64,000 nt of DNA from positions 28,952,053-29,016,052 of the forward strand of contig OY821775.1 of the NCBI GenBank assembly GCA_963682175.1. The letters are read 5' to 3'. How positions within the stretch are numbered: position 1 is the first letter of the stretch; the number at the start of each line of letters is the position of its first letter. The stretch is from Triglochin maritima. Lineage: Eukaryota; Streptophyta; Magnoliopsida; Alismatales; Juncaginaceae. The notes beneath the pieces were generated by a model that searched no databases, was not told where the DNA came from, and saw only the letters and a list, made by a program, of their open reading frames with translations. The position numbers and the translations under genes were made by a program. This document shows, in pieces, positions 22,116 through 34,387 of this stretch.

Positions 22116-25100
22116 GTTTGCTATGCGGTGACTAAGTTGTAGAATATCTAGGAGTTGTCGCCAAACCTCTTTTGTGAAATTGCAGCCCCAAAAAAGGTGA
22201 GTGATGTCCTCATCCATCTCTTCACATAGCACACAAACCGGATCATAGCCGCCCCCCTTTGATTCATGAGTTGTTTAGTAACAAGGCAACCCCTCATTGC
22301 TCTCCATGCCGTGAGTGCATGTTTCGGGATAGCATATTTGTGCCACCCAAAATCTGCCCACACCACTTTATTGCCCGGTGCCTTCACCCATCCACACACT
22401 TCTTTCATTCCAAGCTTCTCTCCTCTTCCGTTTAACCTAATCGGTTTGTCCCCTCCACCAACAATGGGTATGCGTCGAATCTTGGCCCATAGCTCCATAA
22501 TCCCGGAACGTGGGAATGGGAGGTTCCACTCCCCATCACGAATGAAATAAGATATGAGTGTCCCAAGGTATACCCAAATCATAGTGTAATCGTTCACCCC
22601 ATGGTTCGCATTTAAGTGGTGTTCCACACCATGGATAATGAAAGAATTGTATTGCCTTTCCATCCCCCACTTGATAACGTACATGCCTACTAGCAATCTC
22701 CCGGACTCGGAGAATTCCACGCCACGCCCAAGAGGAGGTGGATGGCGGCCGAGCAAGCCATATAGAGCGGTTCTTCAAGTATTTGTGTCGCATGCACTTC
22801 ACCCATAGAGTATTACCATCTTCGACAACAAGCCAGAACAAACGTAGAAGACCCACATCATTCCACTCCACTAGTCGTTTGAGACCAAGGCCTCCTTCAT
22901 GTTTAGGTGTACATACGTCTCTCCAAGCTACCGCCACCCACTTCTTTGGCCCTCCCCAAATGAATCTACTCATGAGGCTATCAATCTCATGTAGGACACT
23001 CCTTGGGACAAGAAAAGCGGATGTCCAATAGATACTAAGTGAGGTGAGAACACTTCTAAACAACTCCACCCTCCCGGCTATGGATAAAAAAATTTGTTGC
23101 CATGTGCTCAACCTTCCTTTCACCTTGTTTATGAGTGTCAAACAATGATTTCTGCTCATCCTTCCCGAGAAGAGTGGTAGGCCAAGGTAAACCACCGGGA
23201 AATCTAGGCGCTCCATGTCGAGGTGCTCAATGATCCACTCCCCATGTGGCACGTTTCCACCCATAAAGATTTGACTTTTGGATGCGTTGAAACTCAGCCC
23301 TGAGCATGCCGTAAACTCCTCAAGGACCTCCTTAATTGCTATGGCATTTCCTTTGGTGGCCATTGCAAAGAGAAGGACGTCATCGGCAAACATCAAATGT
23401 GATACCCCAATATCTCCACAAGCTAGAGGTTCTATCTTCTTTTCTCTTACCGCCATCTTCACCATCTCGCTTAAGACCTCCATGCACAAGACAAAAAGAT
23501 ATGGAGCTAATGGATCCCCTTGCCTCAACCCATTTTTCGCCCCAAAAGGTTTAGAGTTTGCTTCGTTCACCGTTACCACAAAAGAGGCTTCACATGCTAA
23601 GATGGTTCTCCTCCACTTATCTGGGAAGCAAAAACGCTTCATCACTTGGTCAAGGAAAGCCCATGAGATGGAATCATATGCCTTCCGAATCTCGAGTTTG
23701 ATGCACATTCAGCCTTGTCCTTTGGCAAGATGGAGATTGTGACAAAGTTCATGTGCAAGGAGTATGTTGTCACTAATTCTTCTACTATGAACAAAAGCAC
23801 TTTGATTTTCTCCCACTAGCCTTGGTAGCAATCCTTTCAATCGGTTAGCTAGTACCTTTGAGATATGGCGATATAACATGTTGCACAAAGCTATAGGCCG
23901 ATATTCTTCAACCATTGTAGGTGCTCTCTTCTTTGGAATAAGTGTGATTGATGTGTAATTTATTTGGGCCAGCAACTTCCCGCTCCTCAAACAAGATTCC
24001 ACCGCCTTGAACACATCCCTCTTGATTGTACCCCATACCGCTTTGAAGAATTTGGCGTTAAATCCATCGGGTCCTGGTGCTTTATCCACATTTGCATTCA
24101 ACACGACATCTTCTAACTCCTTCATCTCCAAGTGACGTAATAACCCCTCACTCTCCCCCGGCTGAAGTTGTGGTAGTGTAATGGATGGTTTAAGCGGTTG
24201 CACCTGAAACGCATTAGCAAACAAGTTAGCAAAATGGCGCCGGAACGCCTCCCGGATCTCATTTTGCTCTTCAAGGAGGTGATCTCCCACTCTCACTCTC
24301 CTCACTTGATTGGTGGCTCTCCTCACTCTAAGATGTGCATGGAAGAACCGGGTGTTCCGGTCTCCCTCCTTCAACCACTTGACTCTCGATTTTTGTCGGA
24401 TGATGGATTCCTCTCCTTCAAGCACTCGAGCAAGAACATCTTTTGCGGTCAATTCAGAATGGGCTAGGCTCACGTCCCCCGGGCTATCCAATCTTTGCTT
24501 CCTAATTTCCGCAAGTGCCTCCCTAGCCTCTCCAACCTTGTTGACAATATTTCCAAATTTTAGCCCACTCCATCGCTTTAGTGCCTCCTTTACTTCACTC
24601 AACTTTGCAACAACTCGATACATTTGAGTGCCATCAACTAACGTGGCCCAAGCCTCTTCTACCACCTCACGAAAGTCATCATGCTCGACCCAATGATTTT
24701 CAAAGCGGAACATGCGTTTCTTTCTTCTCCCATTTCCTTCCGTCTTCATAGTGAGCATTGCATGATCGCTCAAATCTTTCTCACCCACAATGTAGTAGGA
24801 GTCCGGAAACACCTCAAGCCATGCATTTGTCATCAATATACGATCTATCCTAGTTTCAATGCATGCACTTCCTTCGGATGAGTTGGACCACGTGAACTCT
24901 CCTCCTGTTGAAGGCATCTCGAGAAGTTGGAGTGTGTCCACACAATTATTGAACTCCTTAAGAGCAATTTCATTTGCCCCTCCTCCTCCACATTTTTCAC
25001 TTGCCTTTCGGATGCAATTGAAGTCACCTCCCACTATCCAAGGGGTGGATACATTTGGTGTTATGGCAGCAAGGTCCTCCCACAAAACCCTTCGATCAAC

Positions 25101-25408
25101 ATGCCCATTATCACCATATATCACCGTGAATTCAAACTCTACCCCATCCCTCCTCATTCGCCCCTTGAAGTGTAGAAGTTGTGTTGTTTCGAACGTAACC
25201 TTTAGATGCACCTCTTGTTCATTCCACAAGACAAGGATTCGGCCGGCACCTTTAGATGCATCCTCTTGAACCTTGCAAGCTTCTTCAACTTCACTTTATG
25301 TTCTATAAGGCACACCGCCTCCGCGTTTTCCTCCTTTATTCGACCCCTTATCATGAGTGCACGACCGGGTCCATTTGCTCCACGCACATTCCACATGAGG
25401 ATATTCAT
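22116..25408 (-). pseudogene. LINE C ORF2: endonuclease and reverse transcriptase, broken
   Basis: The start codon at 25408-25406 (MNILMWNVRGANGPGRA) overlaps the ORF1 stop as ATGA. The product would be the bifunctional ORF2 protein: endonuclease (WNVRG, EHKV, GGDFN, SDHAML) then RT (KAYDSISW, GLRQGDPLAPYLF, FADD near 23377-23391, YLGLPL) and part of zf-RVT (HLFWGC). Breaks: about 18 residues are missing near 25250, with a frameshift flanked by a 13-bp direct repeat acctttagatgca (25198-25210, 25248-25260); TGA at 23711-23709, consistent with CGA to TGA; frameshifts near 22575 and in a C run near 22250; and truncation at about 22116. The copy is non-functional. Confidence 0.92.
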
Positions 25409-27631
25409 GGCTTCAAGGTAGGGGGACGTGTCCCTTGACCTCCATGTGAGCTCTTTTGGTGCATTAAACCCTTCTCCCTTGTAACCTTGAATGCCTCGAG
25501 TTGTGGTGAAATCGATTCCAAATCAACTTGGGGTGGTGGAGATGATCTCCTCCTCGGCTTTGGTGTGCCTTTACCATCTTGTGTTTGACCCCCTTTTCCT
25601 TGTATTTCTCCTTGTCCATGCATGGGTGACTCCCTCTCTCCATTCCCGGAATTGACCTCCATCTTGTCTTCCTTCTCAACCTCCCTAAGTGCGTTAAACA
25701 TGCCTCCATTCGTCCACGCCCCCTTGCGTGTCTTTTCTTTCTCTCTAACCACTCTTCTTGGTGACTCCCACACCTCTTCTTCATCCATCACCGTGGCTAG
25801 TCCATTTGGCCCATCACACGCCATTCTTACTTGCATGGCCCCTTTCTCACCTCCCATGCGTTGCACCCTTAGCATGTGTCTTAATTCCCCCCCCCCCCCC
25901 CCCCCCCCCCTACATTCTTCTTTGCTTTCATCCCACGTGATTTTTTTGTGAGTCATGGGGTGCTCCACGAGAATTTGCATGTAAGTCCATGTGCACACCA
26001 CTTTCCCTCCTATTTTTGTTTGGTTCCCCCACTAAAACCCCTCTACCTTGTGTTTCCCACGTGATTTCCTTTAGTGGGGCTTGCTTTGCTAGTGCTCCAC
26101 GAAAGTTTGCTTGGTCCCCCTTGCTTTCATCACTTGACTCCTTTCCTTCCTCCTCATTGGCCCATTTGAATCTTGAACACTCAACTCTCTCCCCATTGGC
26201 TCTTCCAAAAGCAATGCAACCACCCATTTCCTTCTCCTTTTTGTCCTCTTCCATTTCTTGCTTTCCACGTGGCTTCTTCTCCTTGGTTTCCTTCCTCAAG
26301 GTCGTTATTCCTACCAAATCACCATCTTCTTGGCTGTCCTTGCTTGGTCCACATGTCCTCTCCTCATTTGTTCCCCCAAGGTTGGCACAAAGGAAGTTTC
26401 TATCCCTCTCCACCAAAATTCCCTCCTCCCTTTCCCTCCCATAAGCTTTCCCACGTGTCTCCTCCTTGTTTGCGCACTCCTCCACATCATCCTCTCTATC
26501 CTCCACGTCATCCTCTACAACATCCACGTCATCATCCCTAACCTTCACGTTATCTTCCTCTCCACCTTCCTTCTTCCCATCAACGGCCAAATCTACCTCC
26601 AACTCGGATGCAACCCTTATGGTGCCATGCACATCTCCTGTTTGCACGGGTGTTCCTTCCTCCACTACTTCTAAGTCCACATTTTTTCTCTCCTAGTACC
26701 TCCTTCTCCGTCCTATGCTTGACCACAACCCATTGGTCCACCTTTTTTTGTTGCAAGCTTTGCTTCCCGGGTCGAACCTCCACCTTCTTCCTTGGGTACC
26801 TCTCCATTTCGTGCCCAAACTCCATGCATTCCTTACAATATCTGGGTCTCCACTCATACTCCACCTAGACTTTGTGTGGCTCCCCTCCCTCAACTTGGAC
26901 CTCTACCCAACTTGGATAACTAAAATCAGTCGTTACCTCAATGCAAAGCCTTGCATAGGCTAGCCGTCGACCGGAGGCGGTTCGCTCATCCATGTATAGG
27001 GGTCTTCCAAGAACACTTGCTATGCTACTAAACGGTTTTGGTGACCAAAACCTAAGGTCTAGCTCCGGCAATCGCACCCAAATAGGAACCGTGGCTATGT
27101 TTGCTCTCTTCAACACTACATTCGGCTCCCATGATTGAACAACAAGTGGGGCTCCTTTGATGAACCACGACCCTCCTTCGAGCACCTTCTTTCGGTCCTC
27201 CCCAAGTGTGAATCTAAATAACATGAAACCTTGACTTGTCTTGATCACCTCCATACCGCCTACCAAGTTCCACAATTTGTGTAAGTGTTTTTCCAAGGTC
27301 GGCAAGTGAGGCCTAAAAGCTATGAAGTATCCCACTAGCATCATGTCCCATCTCTTCAAAGCTTCCACAACTTCTTCCTTGGAGCACACGACCACCTTCT
27401 CACCTCCTTTGATGGCTGGTTTGACGAACTCAAGGGCCGTTGATGCTCGTGGGCTAGAATGGAATAGGTCGGACCACTTCCTTGGGGGAGTCTTGCCGCT
27501 CCCTAGATGTGGTGTATGCGTGTCTCCCTCCAAAAGTGTCGTTGAGGCTTGCTTGCATGATGGAGATCCTTGTTGTTGCCACAATCTCCATTTTGTTGTT
27601 GCAATCGAGTAGAACTAGAAGAAAGATCCAT
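25405..27631 (-). pseudogene. LINE C ORF1: DUF4283 and zinc-knuckle gag-like protein, broken
   Basis: ORF1 of plant L1 elements encodes a nucleic-acid-binding protein thought to package LINE RNA. The ATG at 27631-27629 (MDLSSSST) is supported by the matching start in LINE F. A frameshift near 27530 leads into the DUF4283 region (RKWSDLF, ALKRWD, GYFIAFRPHLPTL, PIWVRLPELDLRFW, GRPLYMDE). A TAG follows at about 26865, just before the zinc knuckle (CKECMEFGHEMERYP), whose last Cys has become Tyr. The acidic C-terminal half lies in shifted frames (GRANGERVECSRF near 26200). A 24-base C run (25887-25910) gives poly-Gly. The C-terminus is SPPPQVDLESISPQ...TLKP, and the TGA overlaps the ORF2 start. 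Confidence 0.88.
25887..25910 (-). repeat. 24-base poly-C (poly-G in LINE sense) tract in ORF1
   Basis: An uninterrupted run of 24 C on the plus strand lies inside the LINE C ORF1 C-terminal region. It is an expansion, or an assembly error, of a short Gly-codon run. A similar tract is at 55459-55481 in another LINE. Confidence 0.85.
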
Positions 27632-27740
27632 TTTGAGACAAAAAACGAGATTTTTGGTGGTAGAATGAGGTTGGAAACCCTAGAACACGCTAGGATCCCC
27701 ATGCGCATCTTTAGAGCTTCTCTCTCCTCCCATTTTTTTA

Positions 27741-27806
27741 TCTCTCCTTCTTCTCCTTCTCCCCCTCTCACTCCTCTCTTCCTTCTATCCATGTAAGGAT
27801 AACGAG
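27741..27806 (+). repeat. Strand-switch box 7, truncated by LINE C
   Basis: Only the loop and right arm (27797-27806) remain. The left arm is lost at the 5' end of LINE C. Confidence 0.8.
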
Positions 27807-28017
27807 AGAAGGAGAGAGTAAGAGGGAGATATACGAGGAGAAGAGGGAAGAGGAGAGCGAGGCGAAAAGAGGGAAGAGACTCAAGAAGAAGAAGAGAGAA
27901 GGAAGAGGGAAGGAGGAGAGAAGAGGAAGAGAGAGAAGAGGGAGAAGAGGAGAGGAGAAGGGAGAGAGAGAACGGGAAGAGGAGCAATGAAGGGAAGGAG
28001 GAGATAGACAGAGAAGG
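27741..28017 (+). repeat. Miniature satellite unit (about 277 bp)
   Basis: The unit joins the first roughly 150 bp after the box to the last roughly 100 bp before the next one, through agagggaaggaggagagaag near 27905. More than 2 kb of unit is absent. Confidence 0.82.
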
Positions 28018-28137
28018 TGTTCCCCCTCCTTCTCATCCTCCCTCTACTCCTCTAGTTCCCTTCTCGTTATCCTCTCTATTCTTCTCCTTCTCCCCCTCTC
28101 ACTCCTCTCTTCCTTCTATCCATGTAAGGATAACGAG
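28018..28137 (+). repeat. Strand-switch pyrimidine box 8
   Basis: Perfect arms 28063-28072 and 28128-28137, in the tgttccccc form. Confidence 0.9.
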
Positions 28138-31100
28138 AGAAGGAGAGAGTAAGAGGGAGATATACGAGGAGAAGAGGGAAGAGGAGAGAGAGGGGAAAAG
28201 AGGGAAGAGAGCCAAGAAGAAGAAGAGAGAATGTGAGAATAGGGAAGGAGAGAGGAAACGAGAGAAGAGGAGATAGATAAGGGTAGAGAGATAGAGAAGG
28301 GAGAGCAGAGAGAGAAGGAGAGAGGAGATAGAGAATGGAGAGAAGGGAGAGAGGAGAGGGAAAAAGGGGAAGTGAGCGACAGAAGGAGAGGGAGAGAGTA
28401 GAAGAAGAGAGAAGGAGAGAGTTAGAAGGATAAGGAGAGAGGGAACAAGTGAGAAGGAGAAGAGAAAGTGGATAAGAGGGAGAACGAGAGAGAATGAGAA
28501 AAAGAGAAGCGAGAGGATGCGAGATGAGGAGAAAGAGAAAGAGAAGGAGAGAGAGAGGGACAAGAGGGAGAGGGGGGAGAGAGAAAGGAGACTGGGAGAA
28601 GAAGGAGACGAACAAAAGGAGAAGAGGGAAGAGGGTGGGAGAGGTGGAGAAGAAAAGAGAGACGCAGAGCGAGAATGAGAGATAGAGAAGGGAGAGATGA
28701 GAGTGGAGAAAAGAGGACAAGAAGAGTAGAGAGAGAAGGAGGGGGAGAGAGGAAGAGAAAAGAGTAGAGGGGAGAGAAGGAAGAGAGGATAAAGAAGGGA
28801 AAGGGAGGGATAAGGAGAAACGAGAGAAGTAGAGGGAGGAGAGAGGTCGGAGAAGAAGGAAGAGAGAGAGCGAGTGATGGAGGGGAAGAAGGAGGGAGTG
28901 GAGAAGAGGATAAGAGGGAGATAGAGAATGAAGGAGAATAAGAGGGAAGAGGCGTGAGAGAAGGAGAGAGGGCACGAGAGAGGTAGAGAAGCGAGGGAAG
29001 GAGGAGAGAAGAGGAAGAGAGAGAAGGAAGAGAGGGGAAGGAGAGGGGAGAAAGGAGAAGATATATGGGGAGAAGGAGTTGGATAGAAGTAGAGAGAGCG
29101 AGAGACGGAGAGAGAGGATGAGAAGGAAAAGAGGAGGATAGGGAAGGATAGGAAGAGTGAGAGAGAAGAAGAAGAGAGATGGATAAGAAGGGAGAGGAGA
29201 AGAAGAGGGAATCGGAGGGAGATAGAGATTAAGAGAGGGAGAAGAGAGAAGGAGAAGAGGGAAGAGTGGGAGAGAGGTAAAGGAGAGAAGAGAGAGGGGT
29301 AGAGAGGTAGTGTGAGAAATACAGAGGGAAGGAAGAGACGGAGAGAGAGAGAGAAGGGAGAGGAGAGAGAAGGAGAGCGAGAAAAGGAGAAGGGAGAGAG
29401 AGCAGGAGAGAGGGAGATAAAGAGAGAGGGATAAGGAGAATAGTGATAAAGGAGGGAGGGGGAGAAGAAAGAGAAAGACGAGAAAGACGGAGAAGGAGAG
29501 AGAAAATGAGAAGGGAGAAGGGAGGAGGAGAAGGATAATGAGAACGAGAGAGGAGAGAGTAGGGAAGAGAGAGAAGAGGAGAGAAGGAGAGGAGAGCTAG
29601 GTAGAGAAGTCAAGGAGAAGAGAGAAGGGAGGGAGAGAGAGAGAAGGACAGAGGCAGAGAAGAGAAAAGAGGGATAGGGATTGGGAGAGAAGAGAGAAGG
29701 AGAATAGGAAAGAGGTGAGAGAGATGGGAAGAGAGAGGAGGGAGAAGAAGGGAGAGAGATCGAGGGGAGTAGAAGGAGTTAGTGGGGGAGGGGGATAAGA
29801 AGGAGAGTGGTAAGAGGGAGATAGAGAAGGAGAAAGAGGAGAGGAAGGATAAGAGGAGAGAGAGATAAGAAGAGCGAGAAGGAGAGAGGAGAGAGGGAGG
29901 GGAACGAGAGGGAGATGACGAGATAAAGAAGGGACGGTGAGAGAAAAGAGGAGACTAGAGGGGGAACGAGAGGAGATGGAGGGACAAGAGGCGAAGGAGA
30001 GAGAGAGCGGGAGAGAGAGAAGGAGAGGGGAGGAGAGAGAGGGAGGGGGAGAAGAGGGAGGGGATAAGAGGAGACGGAGGGATGAGATGAGAGAGAAGAG
30101 AAGTAGAGAGAGAGCGGAGGAGAGGAAGAGAGGGAGAAGAGGGGAGAGAGAGAAGAAGAAGAAGAAGAAGAAGAAGGATAGAGGAGGAGAGGTTGAACGA
30201 GAGAATGAGAAGAGGATAGGGAAGGAAAGGAGGAGGAGAGGGAATAGGGAAGGGAACGAGATAGACAAGGGAGGGTAGAGATAGAGAGTGAGAGAGAGAA
30301 GGAGCGAGAGAGATAGAGGAGGAGAGACAAAACGGGAGAGGAGAGAGATAAGGAGAAAGAGAAGGGGAGAGGAGGAGAGAAAAGGGAGAAGGGAGTGAGT
30401 GATAAAAGAAAGATGATGGAAGAGGATAGGAGAGAGGAGAAGAGGGAGAAGGGGAGAGGAGAAGGGAGAGAGAGGGGAAAAGAGGGAAGAGAGTCAAGAA
30501 GAAGAAGAGAGAAGGAAGATGGAGAGAGAAGGAGAGAATAGGGAAGGAGAGAGGAAACGATAGAAGAGGAGATAGATAAGGGTAGAGAGATAGAGAAGGG
30601 AGAGCAGAGAGAGAAGGAGAGAGGAGATAGAGAATGGAGAGAGGAGAGGGAAAAAGGGGAAGCGAGCGACAGAAGGAGAGGGAGAGAGTAGAAGAAGAGA
30701 GAAGGAGAGAGGATAAGGAGAGAGTTAGAAGGATAAGGAGAGAGGGAACGAGTGAGAAGTAGAAGAGAAATTGGATAAGAGGGTGAACGAGAGAGAATGA
30801 GAAACGGAGAAGCGAGAGGATGCGAGATGAGGAGAGAGAGAAAGAGAAAGAGAGAGAGGGACAAGTGGGAGAGGGCGGAGAGAGAAAGGAGAGTGGGAGA
30901 AGAAGGAGAAGAAGAGAAGGAGGAGAGGGAAGAGGGGGGAGAGGTGGAGAAGAAAAGAGAGACGGAGAGCGAGAATGAGAGATAGAGAAGGGAGAGATGA
31001 GAGTGGAGAAAAGAGGACAAGAAGAGTAGAGAGAGAAGGAGGGGGGAGAGAGGAAGAGAAGAGTAGAGGGGAGAGAAGGAAGAGAGGATAAAGAAGGGAA

Positions 31101-32801
31101 AGGGAGGGAAAAGGAGAAATGAGAGAAGTAGAGGGGGAGGAGAGAGGACGGAGAAGAAGGAAGAGAGAGAGCGAGAGATGGAGGGGAAGAAGGAGGGAGT
31201 GGAGAAGAGGATAAGAGGGAGATAGAGAATGAAGGAGAATAAGAGGGAAGAGGCGTGAGAGAAGGAGAGAGGGACGAGAGAGGTAGAGAAGCGAGGGAAG
31301 GAGGAGAGAAGAGGAAGAGAGAGAAGGAAGATAGGGGAAGTAGAGGGGAGAAAGGAGAAGATATAAGGGGAGAAGGAGTGGGATAGAGGGAGAGAGAGCG
31401 AGAGACAGAGAGAGAGGAGGAGAAGGGAAAGAGGAGGATAGGGAAGGATAGGAAGAGGGAGAGAGAAGAAGAAGAGAGATGGATAAGAAGGGAGAGGAGA
31501 AGGACAGAGAATCGGAGGAAGATAGAGATGAAGAGAGGGAGAAGAGAGAAGGAGAAGAGGGAAGAGTGGGAGAGAGGTAAAGGAGAGAAGAGAGAGTGGT
31601 AGAGAGGTAGTGTGAGAAATACAGAGGGACTGAAGAGACAGAGAGAGAGAGAATGGAGAGGAGAGAGAAGGAGAGGGAGAAAAGGAGAAGGGAGAGAAAG
31701 CAGGAGAGAGGGAGATAAAGAGAGAGGTATAAGGAGAAGAGGGATAGAGGAGGGAGGGAGAGAAGAAAGAGAAAGACGGAGAAGGAGAGAGAAAATGAGA
31801 AGGGAGAAGGGAGGAGGAGAAGGATAATGAGAACGAGAGAGGAGAGAGGAGGGAAGAGAGAGAAGAGGAGAGAAGGAGAGGAGAGGTAGGTAGAGAAGTC
31901 AAGGAGAAGAGAGAAGGGAGGGAGAGAGAGAAGGACAGAGACAGAGAAGAGAAAAGAGGGATAGGGATTGGGAGAGAAGAGAGAAGGAGAATAGGAAAGA
32001 GGTGAGAGAGATGGGAAGAGAGAGGAGGGAGAAGAAGGGAGAGAGATCGAGAGGAGTAGAAGGAGTTAGTGGGGGAGGGGGATAAGAAGGAGAGGGGTAA
32101 GAGGGAGATAGAGAAGGAGAAAGAGGAGAGGAAGGATAAGAGGAGAGAGAGATAAGAAGAGCGAGAAGGAGAGAGGAGAGAGGGACGGGAACGAGAGGGA
32201 GATGACGAGATAAAGAAGGCACGGTGAGAGACAAGAGGAGACTAGAGGGGGAACGAGAGGAGACGAAGGGACAAGAGGAGAAGGAGAGAGAGAGAGAGCG
32301 AGAGAGAGAGAAGGAGAGTGGAGGAGAGAGAGGGAGGGGGAGAAGAGGGAGGGGACGAGAGGAGACGGAGGGATGAGAGGAGAGAGAAGAGAAGTAGAGA
32401 GAGCGGAGGAGAGGAAGAGAGGGAGAAGAAGGGAGAGAGAGAAGAAGAAGACGAAGAAGAGGAGGAGGAGGAGAGGTTGAACGAGAGAATGAGAAGAGGA
32501 TGGAGAAGGAAAGGAGGAGGAGAGGGAATAGGGAAGGGAAAGAGATAGAGAAGGGAGGGTAGAGATAGAGTGTGAGAGAGAGAAGGAGCGAGAGATAGAG
32601 GAGGAGAGACGAAACGGGAGAGGAGAGAGATAAGGAGAAAGAGAAGGGGAGAGGAGGAGAGGAAAGGGAGAAAGGAGTGAGTGATAAAAGAAAGATGAGG
32701 GAAGAGGATAGGAGAGAGGAGAAGAGGGAGAATGGGAGAGGAGAAGGGAGAGAGAACGGGAAGAGGAGCAATGAAGGGAAGGAGGAGATAGAGAGATAAG
32801 G

Positions 32802-32921
32802 TGTTCCCCCTCCTTCTCATCCTCCCTCTACTCCTCTAGTTCCCTTCTCATTATCCTCTCTCTTCTTCTCCTTCTCCCCCTCTCACTCCTCTCTTCCTTC
32901 TATCCATGTAAGGATAACGAG
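32802..32921 (+). repeat. Strand-switch pyrimidine box 9
   Basis: The left arm has one change (CTCATTATCC, 32847-32856). The right arm at 32912-32921 is intact. Confidence 0.88.
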
Positions 32922-34387
32922 AGAAGGAGAGAGTAAGAGGGAGATATACGAGGAGAAGAGGGAAGAGGAGAGAGAGGGGAAAAGAGGGAAGAGAGTCAAG
33001 AAGAAGAAGAGAGAAGGAAGAGGGAGAGAGAAGGAGAGAATAGGGAAGGAAAGAGGAAACGAGAGAAGAGGAGATAGATAAGGGTAGAGAGATAGAGAAG
33101 GGAAAGCAGAGAGAGAAGGAGAGAGGAGATAGAGAATGGAGAGAAGGGAGAGAGGAGAGGGAAAAAGGGGAAGCGAGCGACAGAAGGAGAGGGAGAGAGT
33201 AGAAGAAAAGAGAAGGAGAGAGGATAAGGAGAGAGTTAGAAGGATAAGAAGAGAGGGAACGAGTGAGAAGGAGAAGAGAAAGTGGATAAGAGGGAGAACG
33301 AGAGAGAATGAGAAAAGGAGAAGCAAGAGGATGCGAGATGAGGAGAGAGAGAAAGAGAAAGAGAGAGAGAGGGACAAGAGGGAGAGGGCGGAGAGAGAAA
33401 GGAGAGTGGGAGAAGAAGGAGACGAAGAGAAGGAGAAGAGGGAAGAGGAGGGGAGAGGTGGAGAAGAAAAGAGAGACGGAGAGCGAGAATGAGAGATAGA
33501 GAAGGGAGAGATGAGAGTGGAGAAAAGAGGACAAGAAGAGTACAGAGAGAAGGAAGAGGAGAGAGGAAGAGAAAAGAGTAGAGGGGAGAGAAGGAAGAGA
33601 GGATAAAGAAGGGAAAGGGAGGGAAAAGGAGAAACGAGAGAAGTAGAGGGAGGAGAGAGGACGGAGAAGAAGGAAGAGAGAGAGAGAGAGAAGGAGGGAG
33701 TGGAGAAGAGGATAAGAGGGAGATAGAGAATGATGGAGAATAAGAGGGAAGAGGCGTGAGAGAAGGAGAGAGGGCACGAGAGAGGTAGAGAAGCGAGGGA
33801 AGGAGGAGAGAAGAGGAAGAGAGAGAAGGAAGAGAGGGGAAGTAGAGGGGAGAAAGGAGAAGATATATGGGGAGAAGGAGAGAGAGCGAGAGACGGAGAG
33901 AGAGGAGGAGAAGGGATAGAGGAGGATAGGGAAGGATAGGAAGAGGGAGAGAGAAGAAGAAGAGAGATGGATAAGAAGGGAGAGGAAAAGGAGAGGGAAT
34001 CGGAGAGAGATAGAGGAAAGGGAGGGGGAACGAGAGGAGATGGAGGGACAAGAGGAGAAGGAGAGAGAGAGCGGGAGAGAGAGAAGGAGAGGGGAGGAGA
34101 GAGAGGGAGGGGGAGAAGAGGGAGGGAACGAGAGGAGATGGAGGGATGAGAGGAGAGAGAAGAGAAGTAGATAGAGAGCGGAGGAGAGGAAGAGAGGGAG
34201 AAGAGGGGAGAGAGAGAAGAAGAAGAGAGGAGAAGTGAGAAGTGGGAAAAAGTGAAAAAGTAGGAGAGAGAAGCTCTGGGGAGACATGGGCGATTTTAGG
34301 GGTTTTTGGGGTCGTTTTCTTCGTTTTTCCATCTAAAACCTTCGTTTTTTCACTATTTTGGTGTGTTTTCTTCGTTCTTCTCTAGAT

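Larger units (their letters stand above)
21287..27740 (-). mobile_element. LINE B/C: rearranged L1-type LINE with internal duplication
   Basis: Read on the minus strand from 27740, the element has a short purine-rich 5' UTR, ORF1 (27631-25405), and ORF2 from 25408 through endonuclease, RT and part of zf-RVT to about 22116. There it rejoins endonuclease sequence a second time (to 21287) before meeting satellite. The left end has no poly(T), no LINE 3' UTR and no target duplication, and about 250 bp of the satellite unit is missing across the insertion. This is not a simple insertion. Either the LINE suffered later recombination or reverse transcription switched template. Family assignment rests on close protein similarity to LINEs D and F. 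Confidence 0.9.
27741..34224 (+). repeat. Satellite block III
   Basis: Purine plus strand with boxes at 27741 (partial), 28018 and 32802. The first unit is a deletion derivative of about 280 bp. The two boxes at 28018 and 32802 are 4784 bp apart: two units fused near 30471-30479, where agagagagg is followed directly by ggaaaagagggaagag and the intervening box, about 200 bp, is lost. Near 34018 about 760 bp of the unit is missing (gaatcggagagagatag jumps to ggagggggaacgag). All 53-bp subrepeats here are single. Confidence 0.9.
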
